Positions 16,885 to 26,269 of a stretch of DNA of 64,000 nucleotides are shown piece after piece (the first letter of the stretch is position 1; each line of letters starts with the position of its first letter). Below the pieces are notes generated by a model. It was not told the origin of the DNA. It worked only from the letters and a program-made list of their open reading frames with translations, and searched no databases. Source of the DNA: Rugosimonospora africana. GTDB lineage: Bacteria; Actinomycetota; Actinomycetes; Mycobacteriales; Micromonosporaceae. Made by a program: the position numbers and the translations under genes. The stretch lies in assembly GCF_016862975.1 (NCBI RefSeq), contig NZ_BONZ01000013.1, forward strand, positions 310,001-374,000, in the 5' to 3' direction.

Positions 16885-17367
16885 TTGCCGCAGGAACTTG
16901 TCCTCACGGTCGCCCGGATCGGCTTCCTGGTCCTCTTGTGGATATTCGTATTCACCGTGGTCGGAGTGGTTCGGCGGGACCTGTTCGCGGGTTCCCGGTC
17001 AAGGCTCGTCGCGGCGCCTAGGGGGATTGGCGCCACGGCGGTGGGGGGTAGGCCAGCGAAGGCCAAGCGCGGACGGGCGGCGCATCAGCTGGTGGTAACG
17101 GCTGGAGCACTCGCCGGCACCCGAATAACCCTCGGTGAGCATCCAATAACTATTGGTCGCGCCGAGGACTCTACTCTCGTCATCACGGATGACTACGCGT
17201 CGGCCCGACATGCTCGACTTGTACCCCGGGCGGGACAGTGGCTCCTTGAGGACCTAGGTTCGACTAACGGGACCTACCTCGATCGTGAGAAGGTCACCGG
17301 ACCAACCCCCGTGCCCCTCGGCGTGCCGATTCGGATCGGCCGCACTGCCCTTGAGTTGCGACCATGA
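16885..17367 (+). CDS. fhaB: FhaB: membrane-anchored FHA domain protein
   Basis: A 160-residue protein. One N-terminal membrane helix (about 5-28, TVARIGFLVLLWIFVFTVVG) is followed by a basic linker and an FHA domain (about 75-160) with the core residues TIGRAEDSTLVI, SARHARL and GSTNGTYLD. It anchors phosphothreonine signalling at the membrane next to the division and elongation machinery. The start is TTG at 16885, three bases after the fhaA stop. Its stop overlaps pstP by four bases (ATGA). Confidence 0.95.
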   Translation: MPQELVLTVARIGFLVLLWIFVFTVVGVVRRDLFAGSRSRLVAAPRGIGATAVGGRPAKAKRGRAAHQLVVTAGALAGTRITLGEHPITIGRAEDSTLVITDDYASARHARLVPRAGQWLLEDLGSTNGTYLDREKVTGPTPVPLGVPIRIGRTALELRP

Positions 17368-18788
17368 CCCTCACCCTGCGTTATGCGGCCCGCAGTGACC
17401 GCGGCCTGATCAGAGACGGGAACCAGGATTCCGTCTACGCCGGGCCGCGGCTGCTTGCCGTTGCCGACGGCATGGGCGGCATGGCCGCCGGTGACGTCGC
17501 GAGCAACATAACCATCGCCGCCATGGCACCCCTGGACGAGGATGTTCCCGGTGATGCCCTGGTCGACGCCCTCCGATCGGCCGTGGATACGGCCAACCAG
17601 CAATTACGCGACGCGGTCGACGCCAACCCGGCCCTGGAGGGCATGGGGACGACGCTGACCGCGATGCTCTTCTCCGGCAGCAAGTTCGGGATGGTGCACG
17701 TCGGCGACTCCCGCGCCTACCTGCTGCGCGAAGGCGAGTTCGTCCAGGTAACCAAGGACGACACCTACGTGCAGATGCTGGTGGACGAGGGGCGGATCAG
17801 CGCCGAGGAGGCCAGCAGCCATCCCCAGCGCTCGCTGCTCACCCGTGCGCTCGACGGCCGCGACATCGACCCCGAGTATTCGGTGCGTCAGGCGGTGCCG
17901 GGCGACCGGTACCTGCTGTGCAGCGACGGGCTGACCGCGGTGGTCAGCGCGGAGACGATCGCGCAGAGCATGCGGGAGTACTCCGATCCGGGCCAGTGCG
18001 TCGAGCGGCTGGTGCAGTTGGCGCTGCGCGGCGGCGGCCCGGACAACATCACCGTGATCATCGCGGACGTCACCGACGGCGACATCGTCGAGCAGCGACC
18101 GCTGGTCGGCGGGGCCGCCGCCCGCGATCGCGGGATGGTGCAGAACGTCGAGGGCTCCACGCCCGCCTCCCGCGCCTCGGCTCTCCAGACGCCCCGCGCG
18201 GCGGAGCCGGAGCCGGCCCAGGAGGAGGATCCCCGGCCCAAGCGACACCCGGTACGGACAACGGTGCTGCTCGTCGTCGTACTGGGGGTGCTCGGCGGGC
18301 TGCTCTGGGGCGGCTGGACGTGGAGTCAGTCGCAGTACTACGTCGGCGCGACGCCCGACGGGATGGTCGCCGTCTTCCAGGGCGTACCCGGCCAGATCGC
18401 CGGTGTGCACCTGTCCAAGGTGCACCAGTCCAGCGACACCCGGGTCGGTGACCTGACCAGGGTCGCGCAGGACAAGGTGAAGCAGGGCATCCCGGCCAAC
18501 AACGAGGCGGACGCGCAGCGCAAGCTCGCCGACCTGATCGATCCGGCCAACGGAAACGTGGTCGCCGCCTGCCCGTCACCATCGGTGCCGGACGTGACCC
18601 CGACGAGTCCCGGCGTGGTCATCCCGAGCAGCCCGGGGACGGTCAGCCCGGACGCGCCGACCTCCGGCGAGTCGCCGGGCTCCACCAACATGACCCCCAG
18701 CGGTAGTCCGAGCCCGCACCCATCTGTCCAGACCTCCGGATCGCCCTCACCGGATCCTGTCGTCACGCCGAGCAGCAGTGGCTGCTGA
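17364..18788 (+). CDS. pstP: PstP: PP2C-type Ser/Thr protein phosphatase
   Basis: A 474-residue phosphatase that reverses PknA/PknB phosphorylation. The PP2C domain (about 1-235) has all metal-binding motifs: RDGNQDSVY, VADGMGGMAAGD, HVGDSRAYLLREGE, LCSDGLTAVVS and GGPDNITVIIAD. A linker is followed by one membrane helix (about 295-315, TTVLLVVVLGVLGGLLWGG) and an extracytoplasmic region ending in a Ser/Pro/Thr-rich tail. The architecture and position match M. tuberculosis PstP (Rv0018c). Translation is coupled to fhaB through ATGA. Confidence 0.97.
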   Translation: MTLTLRYAARSDRGLIRDGNQDSVYAGPRLLAVADGMGGMAAGDVASNITIAAMAPLDEDVPGDALVDALRSAVDTANQQLRDAVDANPALEGMGTTLTAMLFSGSKFGMVHVGDSRAYLLREGEFVQVTKDDTYVQMLVDEGRISAEEASSHPQRSLLTRALDGRDIDPEYSVRQAVPGDRYLLCSDGLTAVVSAETIAQSMREYSDPGQCVERLVQLALRGGGPDNITVIIADVTDGDIVEQRPLVGGAAARDRGMVQNVEGSTPASRASALQTPRAAEPEPAQEEDPRPKRHPVRTTVLLVVVLGVLGGLLWGGWTWSQSQYYVGATPDGMVAVFQGVPGQIAGVHLSKVHQSSDTRVGDLTRVAQDKVKQGIPANNEADAQRKLADLIDPANGNVVAACPSPSVPDVTPTSPGVVIPSSPGTVSPDAPTSGESPGSTNMTPSGSPSPHPSVQTSGSPSPDPVVTPSSSGC

Positions 18789-18809
18789 TCGCAGGGGATC
18801 GCCCGAATC

Positions 18810-20279
18810 GTGACCGCGCCCACCGCGCCCGCCACGCCGAGCACGCCCAGTGCGCCGGCTGACCCGCGCATATCAACCCGACGCAACACCGAGCTGGCCC
18901 TCATCTTCGCCGCCATGGTGATCGTGCTGGCCTACTCGGCGGCCGTCGAGGACGCGCTGATCGGCCGGGTCACCGCCCGGTTCTGGCTGATCCCCGCACT
19001 GCTCACGCTGGTGTTCGTGGCCGCGCACATCATCGTGCGGATGCTGACGCCATATGCCGACCCGGCGATCCTGCCGTGCGTGGCACTGCTCAACGGGCTG
19101 GGCGTGGCGTTCCTGCGACGGCTGGATCTAGGCGAGGTCGACACGGCGAATCGGGCCCACTACGGGGCGTTCGCCGGGCTCGGATTCCGGCAGCTGCTGT
19201 GGACGCTGGTCTCGATCGTGGTGGCCGCGGTGGCCCTCGCGATCGTCCGCGACCACCGGGTGCTGTCCCGGTACGCGTACACCCTCGGGTTCGTCGGCCT
19301 CGTGCTGATGATGATCCCGGCGGTGCTGCCCAGCTCGCTGTCCAGCATCAACGGGGCCAAGCTCTGGATCAAGTTCGGCGGCTTCTTCCAGATCCAGCCG
19401 GGTGAGTTCGCCAAGCTGCTGCTGCTGTCGTTCTTCGCGTACTACCTGGTGCGCAAGCGCGAGGTGCTGTCGCTGGCCAGCCGGAGATTTCTGGGTATCG
19501 ACTTTCCCCGCGGGCGCGACCTCGGCCCGGTGCTGGTGGTGTGGGTACTGAGCCTGCTCGTTCTCATCTTCGAGAAGGACCTGGGTACCGCGCTGCTGTA
19601 CTTCGGCATGTTCGTGGTCACCCTGTACATCGCCACCGAGCGGGTCAGCTGGCTGATCATCGGTCTGCTGCTGTTCATCGGCGGCGCCTTCCTGGCCAAC
19701 GAGCTGGGTGCCACGGTCGGCGGTCCGTTCGCCAACTTCCACGAGCGGGTCGAGATCTGGCTCCACCCGTTCAGCGACGCGACCGGCGCCGGTTATCAGC
19801 TGGTCCAGTCGCTACTCGGGCTCGGCACCGGCGGCCTGTTCGGCGCCGGCCCGGGAGCCGGGCAGCCGGGTAATGTCCCGTTCGTCAACAACGACTTCAT
19901 CTTCGCCGGCATCGGCGAAGAGAGCGGCCTGTTCGGGCTCACCGCGTTGCTGGTGGTGTACCTCATCATCACGGTGCGGGGCCTGCGTGCCGCAATCGCC
20001 GTACGCGACTCATTCGGCAAGCTGATGGCCGGCGGTCTGGCGTTCACCCTGGGACTTCAGGTGTTCGTGATCGTCGGCGGGGTCACGAAGCTGATCCCGC
20101 TCACCGGCCAGACCACGCCGTTCCTGTCCGCCGGTGGATCGTCCCTGATGGCCAACTGGCTGCTCATCGGCCTGTTGTTGCGCATCTCGGACGCGTCCCG
20201 GCGCCCGGTGAACTCCAGCCCGATGCCGCCCGGTCAGCCGCAACGGCTGGCGGGGATGACGACGGAGATAATCCGGTGA
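18810..20279 (+). CDS. rodA: RodA/FtsW-family SEDS peptidoglycan glycosyltransferase
   Basis: A 489-residue polytopic protein with about 12 membrane segments after a Thr/Pro-rich cytoplasmic start. SEDS motifs are KLWIKFGGFFQIQPGEFAKL, VLIFEKDLGTALLYFGMFV and PFVNNDFIFAGIGEESG near the C-terminus. It polymerises lipid II glycan strands and works with the class B PBP encoded next. The start is GTG at 18810. The order pstP-rodA-pbpA equals Rv0018c-Rv0016c. Confidence 0.96.
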   Translation: MTAPTAPATPSTPSAPADPRISTRRNTELALIFAAMVIVLAYSAAVEDALIGRVTARFWLIPALLTLVFVAAHIIVRMLTPYADPAILPCVALLNGLGVAFLRRLDLGEVDTANRAHYGAFAGLGFRQLLWTLVSIVVAAVALAIVRDHRVLSRYAYTLGFVGLVLMMIPAVLPSSLSSINGAKLWIKFGGFFQIQPGEFAKLLLLSFFAYYLVRKREVLSLASRRFLGIDFPRGRDLGPVLVVWVLSLLVLIFEKDLGTALLYFGMFVVTLYIATERVSWLIIGLLLFIGGAFLANELGATVGGPFANFHERVEIWLHPFSDATGAGYQLVQSLLGLGTGGLFGAGPGAGQPGNVPFVNNDFIFAGIGEESGLFGLTALLVVYLIITVRGLRAAIAVRDSFGKLMAGGLAFTLGLQVFVIVGGVTKLIPLTGQTTPFLSAGGSSLMANWLLIGLLLRISDASRRPVNSSPMPPGQPQRLAGMTTEIIR

Positions 20280-20301
20280 GCGCGCGCGAGCGGAGGAAGT
20301 C

Positions 20302-21813
20302 ATGAACGCGCCCCTGCGCCGAGTGGGCGTGGTCGCGTTGGTCCTGTTCGGACTGCTGTTCCTGAACCTGAACTGGGTGCAGGCGTACAAGGCGAACGCG
20401 TACCGTACCGACCCGCACAACTCGCGGACGCAGCTGACCGAGTACCAGCGCCAGCGCGGCCAGATCGCGGTGTCCGGCGGGCAGGTGATCGTGGCGCAGA
20501 GTGTCGCGACCGGTGACGAGCTGAAGTTCCAGCGCGCGTACCCGCTCGGCGCCGAGTACGCGCCGTTTGTCGGGTACAAGCCGGTCAGCGGTCTGGCCAC
20601 CGGCGTGGAGCAGGCGGAGAACGACTTCCTGTCCGGTAACGCTCCCGAGCTGTTCGCCGATCGGATCAAGGAGATGTTCGGCAACAAGAGCACCGGCGGC
20701 AACATCCTGCTCACCATCGACAAGAAGGTGCAGGACCAGGCGTACAACGATGTGGTGCACAACCGCAGCGGCGCCAAGAACGCGGCGGCGGTGGTCCTCG
20801 ATCCCAGCACCGGGGCGGTCCTCGGCCTGGCCTCCACCCCGAGCTACAACCCGACACCGCTCGTCAGCCACGACACGAAGACCGCGGACAACGCGTACGA
20901 GCAGCTCAACGCCGACCCCGACAAGCCGCTGCTGAACAAGGCCACCCAGGAGACCTTCTCGCCGGGCTCGACGATGAAGGTGATCGACTCGGCGGCCGCG
21001 CTGGCCACCGGCCAGTACACGCCGCAGACGGTGATCCCCGCCGGGGCGTCGTACACGCCGATCCCGGGCGGTACGTTCACCATGCACAACGCCGAGGCGT
21101 CGACCTGCCCGGACCCGAACATCACGCTGATCCAGGCGCTGACCGTCTCGTGCAACACCGCGTTCGCGCAGCTGGGGGTCAAGCTCGGCTCGGCGCAGAT
21201 CAAGTCGATGGCGCAGGCGTTCGGCTTCGAGGACGACGGGCTCAGCCTCGGCCGGGACGGTCACGGCTCCGGGCTGGGGGTCGTCGCCAGCCACACCGGG
21301 GACATGACGGACGCCAACGGCCAGGACGACCCGAACTACGTCGCCCAGTCGAGCATCGGCCAGTTGAACGTGCGGATGACGCCGATGGAGGGCGCTCTGA
21401 TCGCGGCGACTGTGGCCAACGACGGCAAGCAGATGCGCCCGTACCTGGTGGACAAGGCTCAGGCTCCGGACCTGACGTCGGCGTACACCGCGTCGCCCAA
21501 GGTGCTGCGGACCCCGATCAACAACCAGGTGGCCGGCGATCTCCAGCAGATGATGGAGAGCGTCGTCCAGAGCGGTACCGGTACCCGGGCCAAAATCGAC
21601 GGCTTCCAGGTGGGCGGCAAGACCGGAACGGCACAGAACGCCGCGGACGATGGCGACCACGGCTGGTTCATTGGATTCGTGATGAAGGACAACCGGCCGA
21701 TCGCGGCGGTCGCGGTCTTCCTGGAGCACGCCGGCACCGGCGGCAGCGGGGAGGCCGCCCGGATCGCCGGCGACCTGATGAAGACCGTGATCTCCGAGAA
21801 GGGGATCAAATGA
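20302..21813 (+). CDS. pbpA: PbpA: class B penicillin-binding protein
   Basis: A 503-residue transpeptidase with a short cytoplasmic start, one membrane helix (about 7-25, VGVVALVLFGLLFLNLNW), a dimerisation/linker region and a transpeptidase domain. The catalytic motifs are complete: SXXK as STMK at Ser223-Lys226, SXN as SCN at 283-285 and KTG at 440-442 (GGKTGTAQ). It crosslinks the strands made by RodA and is needed for proper septation in mycobacteria. The start is ATG at 20302, after CGGAGGAAG. It is followed after 19 bases by pknA. Confidence 0.97.
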   Translation: MNAPLRRVGVVALVLFGLLFLNLNWVQAYKANAYRTDPHNSRTQLTEYQRQRGQIAVSGGQVIVAQSVATGDELKFQRAYPLGAEYAPFVGYKPVSGLATGVEQAENDFLSGNAPELFADRIKEMFGNKSTGGNILLTIDKKVQDQAYNDVVHNRSGAKNAAAVVLDPSTGAVLGLASTPSYNPTPLVSHDTKTADNAYEQLNADPDKPLLNKATQETFSPGSTMKVIDSAAALATGQYTPQTVIPAGASYTPIPGGTFTMHNAEASTCPDPNITLIQALTVSCNTAFAQLGVKLGSAQIKSMAQAFGFEDDGLSLGRDGHGSGLGVVASHTGDMTDANGQDDPNYVAQSSIGQLNVRMTPMEGALIAATVANDGKQMRPYLVDKAQAPDLTSAYTASPKVLRTPINNQVAGDLQQMMESVVQSGTGTRAKIDGFQVGGKTGTAQNAADDGDHGWFIGFVMKDNRPIAAVAVFLEHAGTGGSGEAARIAGDLMKTVISEKGIK

Positions 21814-21832
21814 GTCGGAGTGAGCCATCGCG

Positions 21833-23512
21833 ATGGTGAACGTGGGCACCATGCTCGGTGGGCGGTACCGGCTGGACGAGCGGATCGCCGGTGGCGGCAT
21901 GGGCGAGGTCTGGCGCGGCACGGACGATGTGCTCGGACGTACCGTGGCCGTGAAGGTCCTCCTACCTCAGCTGCTGGAGGATCCCGGCTTCGTCGAGCGG
22001 TTCCGGGGCGAGGCGCGCACCATGGCGACCATCAACCACCCGGGCGTGGTCAACGTCTATGACTACGGATCCGACCCGGTCGTCGGCGCGTACCTGGTGA
22101 TGGAGTACGTGGAGGGCGACGCGCTGTCCCGTACCCTCGGGCGCGTCGGCCGGCTGACCCCGGGCCGCACCATGGCCCTGGTCGCGCAGGCCGCCGACGC
22201 TCTCCAGGCCGCCCACGACAAGGGCATCGTGCACCGGGACGTGAAGCCGGGCAACCTGCTGGTCCGGCCGGACGGAACGCTGGTGCTGACCGACTTCGGG
22301 ATCGCCCGCTCGGCGATCGTCGGGCAGCTCACCGCGGCCGGGTCGGTGCTGGGTACCGCGTCGTACATCTCCCCGGAGCAGGCGGCCGGCGCGGTGGCGA
22401 CACCGCTGTCCGACGTGTACGCGCTGGGCGTCGTGGCGTACCAGTGCCTCGCCGGGCGCCGCCCGTTCGAGGGCGACAACCCGCTCGAGATCGCGATGCA
22501 GCACGTCCGTTCGCAGCCACCGCCGCTGCCCCGGGACACCCCGCCGAACGTCCGGGCGATCGTCGAGCGATCCATGGCCAAGGAGCCCACGGCCCGGTAC
22601 CCCAGCGCGGCCGCGCTCGGGCAGGTCGCACGGCGTGCCTCGGCAGGCTTGGCGGGTGGCGGCGGACCGGGCGTGGGACCGGCCGGCGCTCCGGTCTCGG
22701 TACCGCCCATCGCGTCCCAGACCTCGCCCGGCCCGCTCGGGTCGAGCACCGCACCGACGATGCGGGCGCCCGTCGGCGGTGTACCGGTCGCCCGGCCGCC
22801 GGCCGGTGGCGTACCGGCGACCCGCGCCATGCCCGGGTACCCGGGCGGGACGGCGCGCACCAGGCCGGTCAGCCCGGCCGGGTACGCCCGGGGAAGCGCA
22901 CTGCCACCGACCCAGACGCCGCCGCGCCGACCGGAGCCGGCGTACCCGGCCGCCACCCCTCCGTCGAAGGGCAACGGGAACGGTCGGGCCGTGCTCACCG
23001 GTGTGCTCGTCGGCCTGGTCGCACTGCTGCTGATCGGCGCGGGCGTGCTCGCGTTCGTGCTTGCCTCCCAGCACAACAACGACGGCACGCCGGGGCCGAC
23101 CGACAGCCCCAGCAGCCCGGCGACGACGGCGGCGGCACCGCCACCCACAAACGACCAACCGCAGAACACGCCCACCACGGGCTCCGCCAACCAGCTCGTC
23201 AACCTGCACTGCGACCAGCTGATCGGCAAGCCGTACAGCGCGGTGGCGAGGACGCTGCAGGACGCGAATTTCGGCGTCGACGAGGAAGAGGTGGACGGCG
23301 GTGGCAAGTCCGGCACGGTGCTGGATGTCACCCCGTGCCAGGCCCGACCCGGCGACACGATCAAGGTCGAGGTCACGACCGGCAAGGATGGTGGCGACGG
23401 CGGAAACGGCGGCAACGGACCGACCACCCAGCCGACGACGGCCAAGCCGGATCAGACCTGCGGCGGGCGGAACGGGAACGACTGCACCCCGGACCCCCGG
23501 AAATCCCAATGA
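21833..23512 (+). CDS. pknA: PknA-type Ser/Thr protein kinase with one PASTA domain
   Basis: A 559-residue receptor kinase. The kinase domain (about 10-270) has AGGGMGEVWRG, Lys41 in VAVKVL, the catalytic loop HRDVKPGN with Asp136 and the DFG at 154-156. A long Pro/Gly-rich juxtamembrane region follows, then a membrane helix near 385-407 (VLTGVLVGLVALLLIGAGV). One PASTA-like repeat lies outside, beginning NLHCDQLIGKPYSAVARTL and containing a cysteine pair, and the tail is Gly-rich. M. tuberculosis PknA lacks PASTA repeats, so this orthologue has an added sensor. The start is ATG at 21833, spaced rather far from CGGAG. Confidence 0.93.
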   Translation: MVNVGTMLGGRYRLDERIAGGGMGEVWRGTDDVLGRTVAVKVLLPQLLEDPGFVERFRGEARTMATINHPGVVNVYDYGSDPVVGAYLVMEYVEGDALSRTLGRVGRLTPGRTMALVAQAADALQAAHDKGIVHRDVKPGNLLVRPDGTLVLTDFGIARSAIVGQLTAAGSVLGTASYISPEQAAGAVATPLSDVYALGVVAYQCLAGRRPFEGDNPLEIAMQHVRSQPPPLPRDTPPNVRAIVERSMAKEPTARYPSAAALGQVARRASAGLAGGGGPGVGPAGAPVSVPPIASQTSPGPLGSSTAPTMRAPVGGVPVARPPAGGVPATRAMPGYPGGTARTRPVSPAGYARGSALPPTQTPPRRPEPAYPAATPPSKGNGNGRAVLTGVLVGLVALLLIGAGVLAFVLASQHNNDGTPGPTDSPSSPATTAAAPPPTNDQPQNTPTTGSANQLVNLHCDQLIGKPYSAVARTLQDANFGVDEEEVDGGGKSGTVLDVTPCQARPGDTIKVEVTTGKDGGDGGNGGNGPTTQPTTAKPDQTCGGRNGNDCTPDPRKSQ

Positions 23513-23573
23513 ACGCCATCGGGTAGGAATGGCAAGGGACGATGAACATCGATGTTAAAGGACGACTGACGAA

Positions 23574-25301
23574 ATGAGTGCGGGCCGCCTGCTCGGGGGC
23601 AGGTACCAGGTCGGCGATTTGCTCGGCTATGGCGGGATGGCCGAAGTGCACCGCGGCCGAGACCTCCGCCTGGGCCGGGACGTAGCGATCAAGATGCTGC
23701 GTACCGACCTGGCCAGGGACCGCACCTTCCAGGAGCGATTCCGCCGCGAGGCACAGAACGCGGCCTCGCTGAACCACCCGGCGATCGTCGCTGTCTACGA
23801 CACCGGCGAGGAGCGCGCGCCGACCGGCGAGACCATCCCGTTCATCGTCATGGAGTTCGTCAACGGCCGCACCCTCAAGGAAGTACTGACGGCCGAGGGC
23901 AGGCTGATGCCGCGCCGGGCGCTGGAGATCACCGCGGACATCTGTGCCGCCCTGGAGTTCAGCCACCGGCATTCGATCATCCACCGGGACATCAAGCCCG
24001 GAAACGTCATGCTCACCCAGACCGGCCAGGTCAAGGTGATGGACTTCGGCATCGCCCGCGCCCTGGCCAGCGGCGCGACCACGATGACGCAGACCAGCGC
24101 GGTGATCGGCACCGCGCAGTACCTCTCGCCGGAGCAGGCCCGAGGCGAGGCGGTGGACGCTCGTTCCGACGTGTACGCCACCGGCTGCGTCCTGTACGAG
24201 CTGCTCACCGGCCACCCGCCGTTCGTCGGCGACAACCCGGTGTCGGTCGCGTACCAGCATGTCCGGGAAGACCCGCTCCCGCCCAGCGACTCCAACCGGG
24301 ACGTGCCGCCGGACGTCGACGCCGTGGTGCTCAAGGCGCTGGCGAAGAACCGGATGAACCGGTACCAGAGCGCCGGCGAGATGCGCGGCGACGTGCTGCG
24401 CGCGGCGGCCGGCCGGCCGGTGCTCGCGACGCCGGTCATGCCCGCGGACGAGCGCACCATGACGATCCAGCCGCAGCAGCCCCGCCTGGTCGGCAACCGC
24501 AACACCGGCACGATGGCCCGCGTCGGCAACCCGCAGCGGCGCCGGGCCTCGAACTGGGTGATCGCCTGCCTGGTGATCCTCGGCGTGCTCGCGCTCGGCG
24601 CCCTGGGCACCGGTCTGTACCTGGCCAACAAGACGCCGCAGTCGCGGGTGCCGGATCTGGTCCACCAGAGCGTCACCGACGCGCAGAACCTCCTGAAGCA
24701 GAACAAGCTGCGGGGCCAGCAGAACAACACGGTGTTCAACACCGAGTGCACGAAGGACACCGTGGTCGACCAGGCGGTGCAGGCGCAGACCCAGGTGAAT
24801 CAGAACACCGTGATCGGTTACGACGTCTGTGGCGGCCCGCAATCGGTCAAGGTGCCCCCGCTCACCGGCCTGACCCAGGCCGCGGCCCAGAGCGCGCTCA
24901 GTGCCGCGCAGCTCAAGCCGAATTTTCAGATGGTCGACAGCCTTGTCAACGACAAGGGCAAGGTGGTCAGCGTCGATCCCAAGGAAGGGACCGCGACCTC
25001 TCAGGGACAGACGGTCACCGTCGGCATCGGCAAGGGCAACGAAGCCCAGGTGCCGGACCTGTCCGGGCTGACGGAGGACCAAGCTCGACAGCGGCTCAGC
25101 GACCTGAACTTCAACAACGTGGACGCCTCGCAGCAGCTGACCGACAACCCGGACGAGGTGGGTACGGTCACCAGCCAGTCACCGTCGCGGAACACGGTCG
25201 CGAAGCTGGACGCCCATATCACGATCTTCATCGGCAAGGCCGCCCAGGTGAGTTCGCCGTCGCCGACCGTGACGGAGAGCAGCGGATCCCCGACGCCGTA
25301 G
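23574..25301 (+). CDS. pknB: PknB: PASTA-domain Ser/Thr protein kinase
   Basis: A 575-residue kinase. The N-lobe carries GYGGMAEVHRG and Lys40 (VAIKML). The catalytic HRDIKPGN has Asp139 and the DFG lies at about 157. The activation loop ATTMTQTSAVIGTAQYLSPE carries the Thr residues that are autophosphorylated in relatives. A single membrane helix lies near 328-350, followed by three PASTA repeats (about 355-425, 426-490, 491-555) and a Ser-rich tail. M. tuberculosis PknB has four repeats. The repeats sense muropeptides or lipid II and tune FhaA, MviN, CwlM-type and division targets. The start is ATG at 23574; the gene ends the operon at a strong hairpin. Confidence 0.97.
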   Translation: MSAGRLLGGRYQVGDLLGYGGMAEVHRGRDLRLGRDVAIKMLRTDLARDRTFQERFRREAQNAASLNHPAIVAVYDTGEERAPTGETIPFIVMEFVNGRTLKEVLTAEGRLMPRRALEITADICAALEFSHRHSIIHRDIKPGNVMLTQTGQVKVMDFGIARALASGATTMTQTSAVIGTAQYLSPEQARGEAVDARSDVYATGCVLYELLTGHPPFVGDNPVSVAYQHVREDPLPPSDSNRDVPPDVDAVVLKALAKNRMNRYQSAGEMRGDVLRAAAGRPVLATPVMPADERTMTIQPQQPRLVGNRNTGTMARVGNPQRRRASNWVIACLVILGVLALGALGTGLYLANKTPQSRVPDLVHQSVTDAQNLLKQNKLRGQQNNTVFNTECTKDTVVDQAVQAQTQVNQNTVIGYDVCGGPQSVKVPPLTGLTQAAAQSALSAAQLKPNFQMVDSLVNDKGKVVSVDPKEGTATSQGQTVTVGIGKGNEAQVPDLSGLTEDQARQRLSDLNFNNVDASQQLTDNPDEVGTVTSQSPSRNTVAKLDAHITIFIGKAAQVSSPSPTVTESSGSPTP

Positions 25302-25313
25302 CGCTCGCCGCAA

Positions 25314-25338
25314 CCCGCCCGGTGTGACGCCGGGCGGG
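25314..25338. terminator. Bidirectional terminator between pknB and pabA
   Basis: CCCGCCCGG (25314-25322) pairs exactly with CCGGGCGGG (25330-25338) across a 7-base loop, 12 bases after the pknB stop and between convergent genes. Confidence 0.75.
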
Positions 25339-25399
25339 CCGGGCCGGCCTGAGGGATCGGGTGGCGCCAGCGATGAGGTAGGTGGGCGAGCCGCCGGGA

Positions 25400-26047
25400 T
25401 CAGGCGGCGAAAGCCGCCAGCCGGTGCGCCTCGACCTCTTCGACGAGAGCCGGTGCGCGGTCCAGAGCCTGCGGGTAGCCGCAGGTGGCCAGCCAGTTCG
25501 CGAGCAGCAGGTGGCCGCCCTGGGTCAGTACCGACTCGGGATGGAACTGCACCCCCTCGATCGGCAGGCTCCGGTGGCGCATCGCCATCACCACGCCCGA
25601 CTCGGTGCGGCCGGTCACCTCGATCTCCTCGGGCAGCGTGGACTCCACCACGGCCAGCGAGTGGTACCGGGTCGCCGTGAACGGGTCGGGCAGGCCGGCA
25701 AGGACGCCGTCGCCCCGGTGGTGTACCTGCGAGGTCTTGCCGTGCAGCAGCTCCGGAGCCCGGTTGACGGTCGCGCCGTACGCCGCCCCGATCGCCTGGT
25801 GCCCCAGACAGACTCCGAGGATCGGCCACCGGTCGCCGTACTCCCTGACCAGCGGCATGCAGATCCCGGCGCGCTGCGGGGTGCCCGGTCCGGGCGAGAG
25901 GAGCACACCGGCCGGGTCGATCCGGCCGACCTCGGCCAGGTCGACCTCGTCGTTGCGCCGGACCTCGCAGTCCACGCCGAGCTGGCCCAGATACTGCACG
26001 AGGTTGTAGACGAACGAGTCGTAGTTGTCCACGACCAGGATGCGCAT
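25400..26047 (-). CDS. pabA: Glutamine amidotransferase of aminodeoxychorismate/anthranilate synthase
   Basis: A 215-residue class I glutamine amidotransferase that hydrolyses glutamine to feed ammonia to a chorismate-using partner (PabB or TrpE). The catalytic triad is visible: Cys80 in GVCLGHQAIG, His169 and Glu171 in VQFHPESV. The oxyanion motif SPGPGTP is present, as is HGKTS, which is typical of this family. In mycobacteria the same position carries the gene called trpG/pabA (Rv0013). No synthase subunit is nearby, so the protein may serve both pathways (inference). The start is ATG at 26047, after AAGGTGA. It is the last gene of a four-gene minus-strand run. Confidence 0.93.
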   Translation of the reverse strand: MRILVVDNYDSFVYNLVQYLGQLGVDCEVRRNDEVDLAEVGRIDPAGVLLSPGPGTPQRAGICMPLVREYGDRWPILGVCLGHQAIGAAYGATVNRAPELLHGKTSQVHHRGDGVLAGLPDPFTATRYHSLAVVESTLPEEIEVTGRTESGVVMAMRHRSLPIEGVQFHPESVLTQGGHLLLANWLATCGYPQALDRAPALVEEVEAHRLAAFAA

Positions 26048-26052
26048 GAATG

Positions 26053-26268
26053 TCACCTTGTGGGAGAGGGGGAGACCGGGACCACGCTGTCCTGGCTCGT
26101 CGAGCCGTTCCCGTTGGTCACCTGACCGTCGTTGTACGGCAGGTAGGGATCGACCGCCGGGAAGGCCAGGTACCAGAGTAAGGCAGCCGCCGCGCCGATG
26201 AGCAGCACCGACCCGGCGAGCTTGCCGGGCCACCCGAACGGCAGCCTGTGCCAGATCCAGCCGTACAC
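26053..26268 (-). CDS. Small single-pass membrane protein between sortase and pabA
   Basis: A 71-residue protein. It begins VYGWIWHRLPFGWPGK, has one membrane helix (about 17-38, AGSVLLIGAAAALLWYLAFP) and an extracytoplasmic Asn/Ser/Thr/Pro tail. The start is GTG at 26268, two bases beyond the sortase stop, with GGGGAG at the right distance; an earlier ATG at 26298 would overlap the sortase gene by 29 bases. The same small gene is, as I recall, common at this place in related genomes. Its function is unknown; a partner of the class E sortase is possible. Confidence 0.75.
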   Translation of the reverse strand: MYGWIWHRLPFGWPGKLAGSVLLIGAAAALLWYLAFPAVDPYLPYNDGQVTNGNGSTSQDSVVPVSPSPTR

Positions 26269-26269
26269 G

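Noticed and set aside
20164-21921. Minus-strand frame of 585 codons across rodA-pbpA
   Set aside because: It runs antisense to pbpA, whose catalytic motifs are intact; composition (Arg, His, Val, Gly) is that of a codon mirror.
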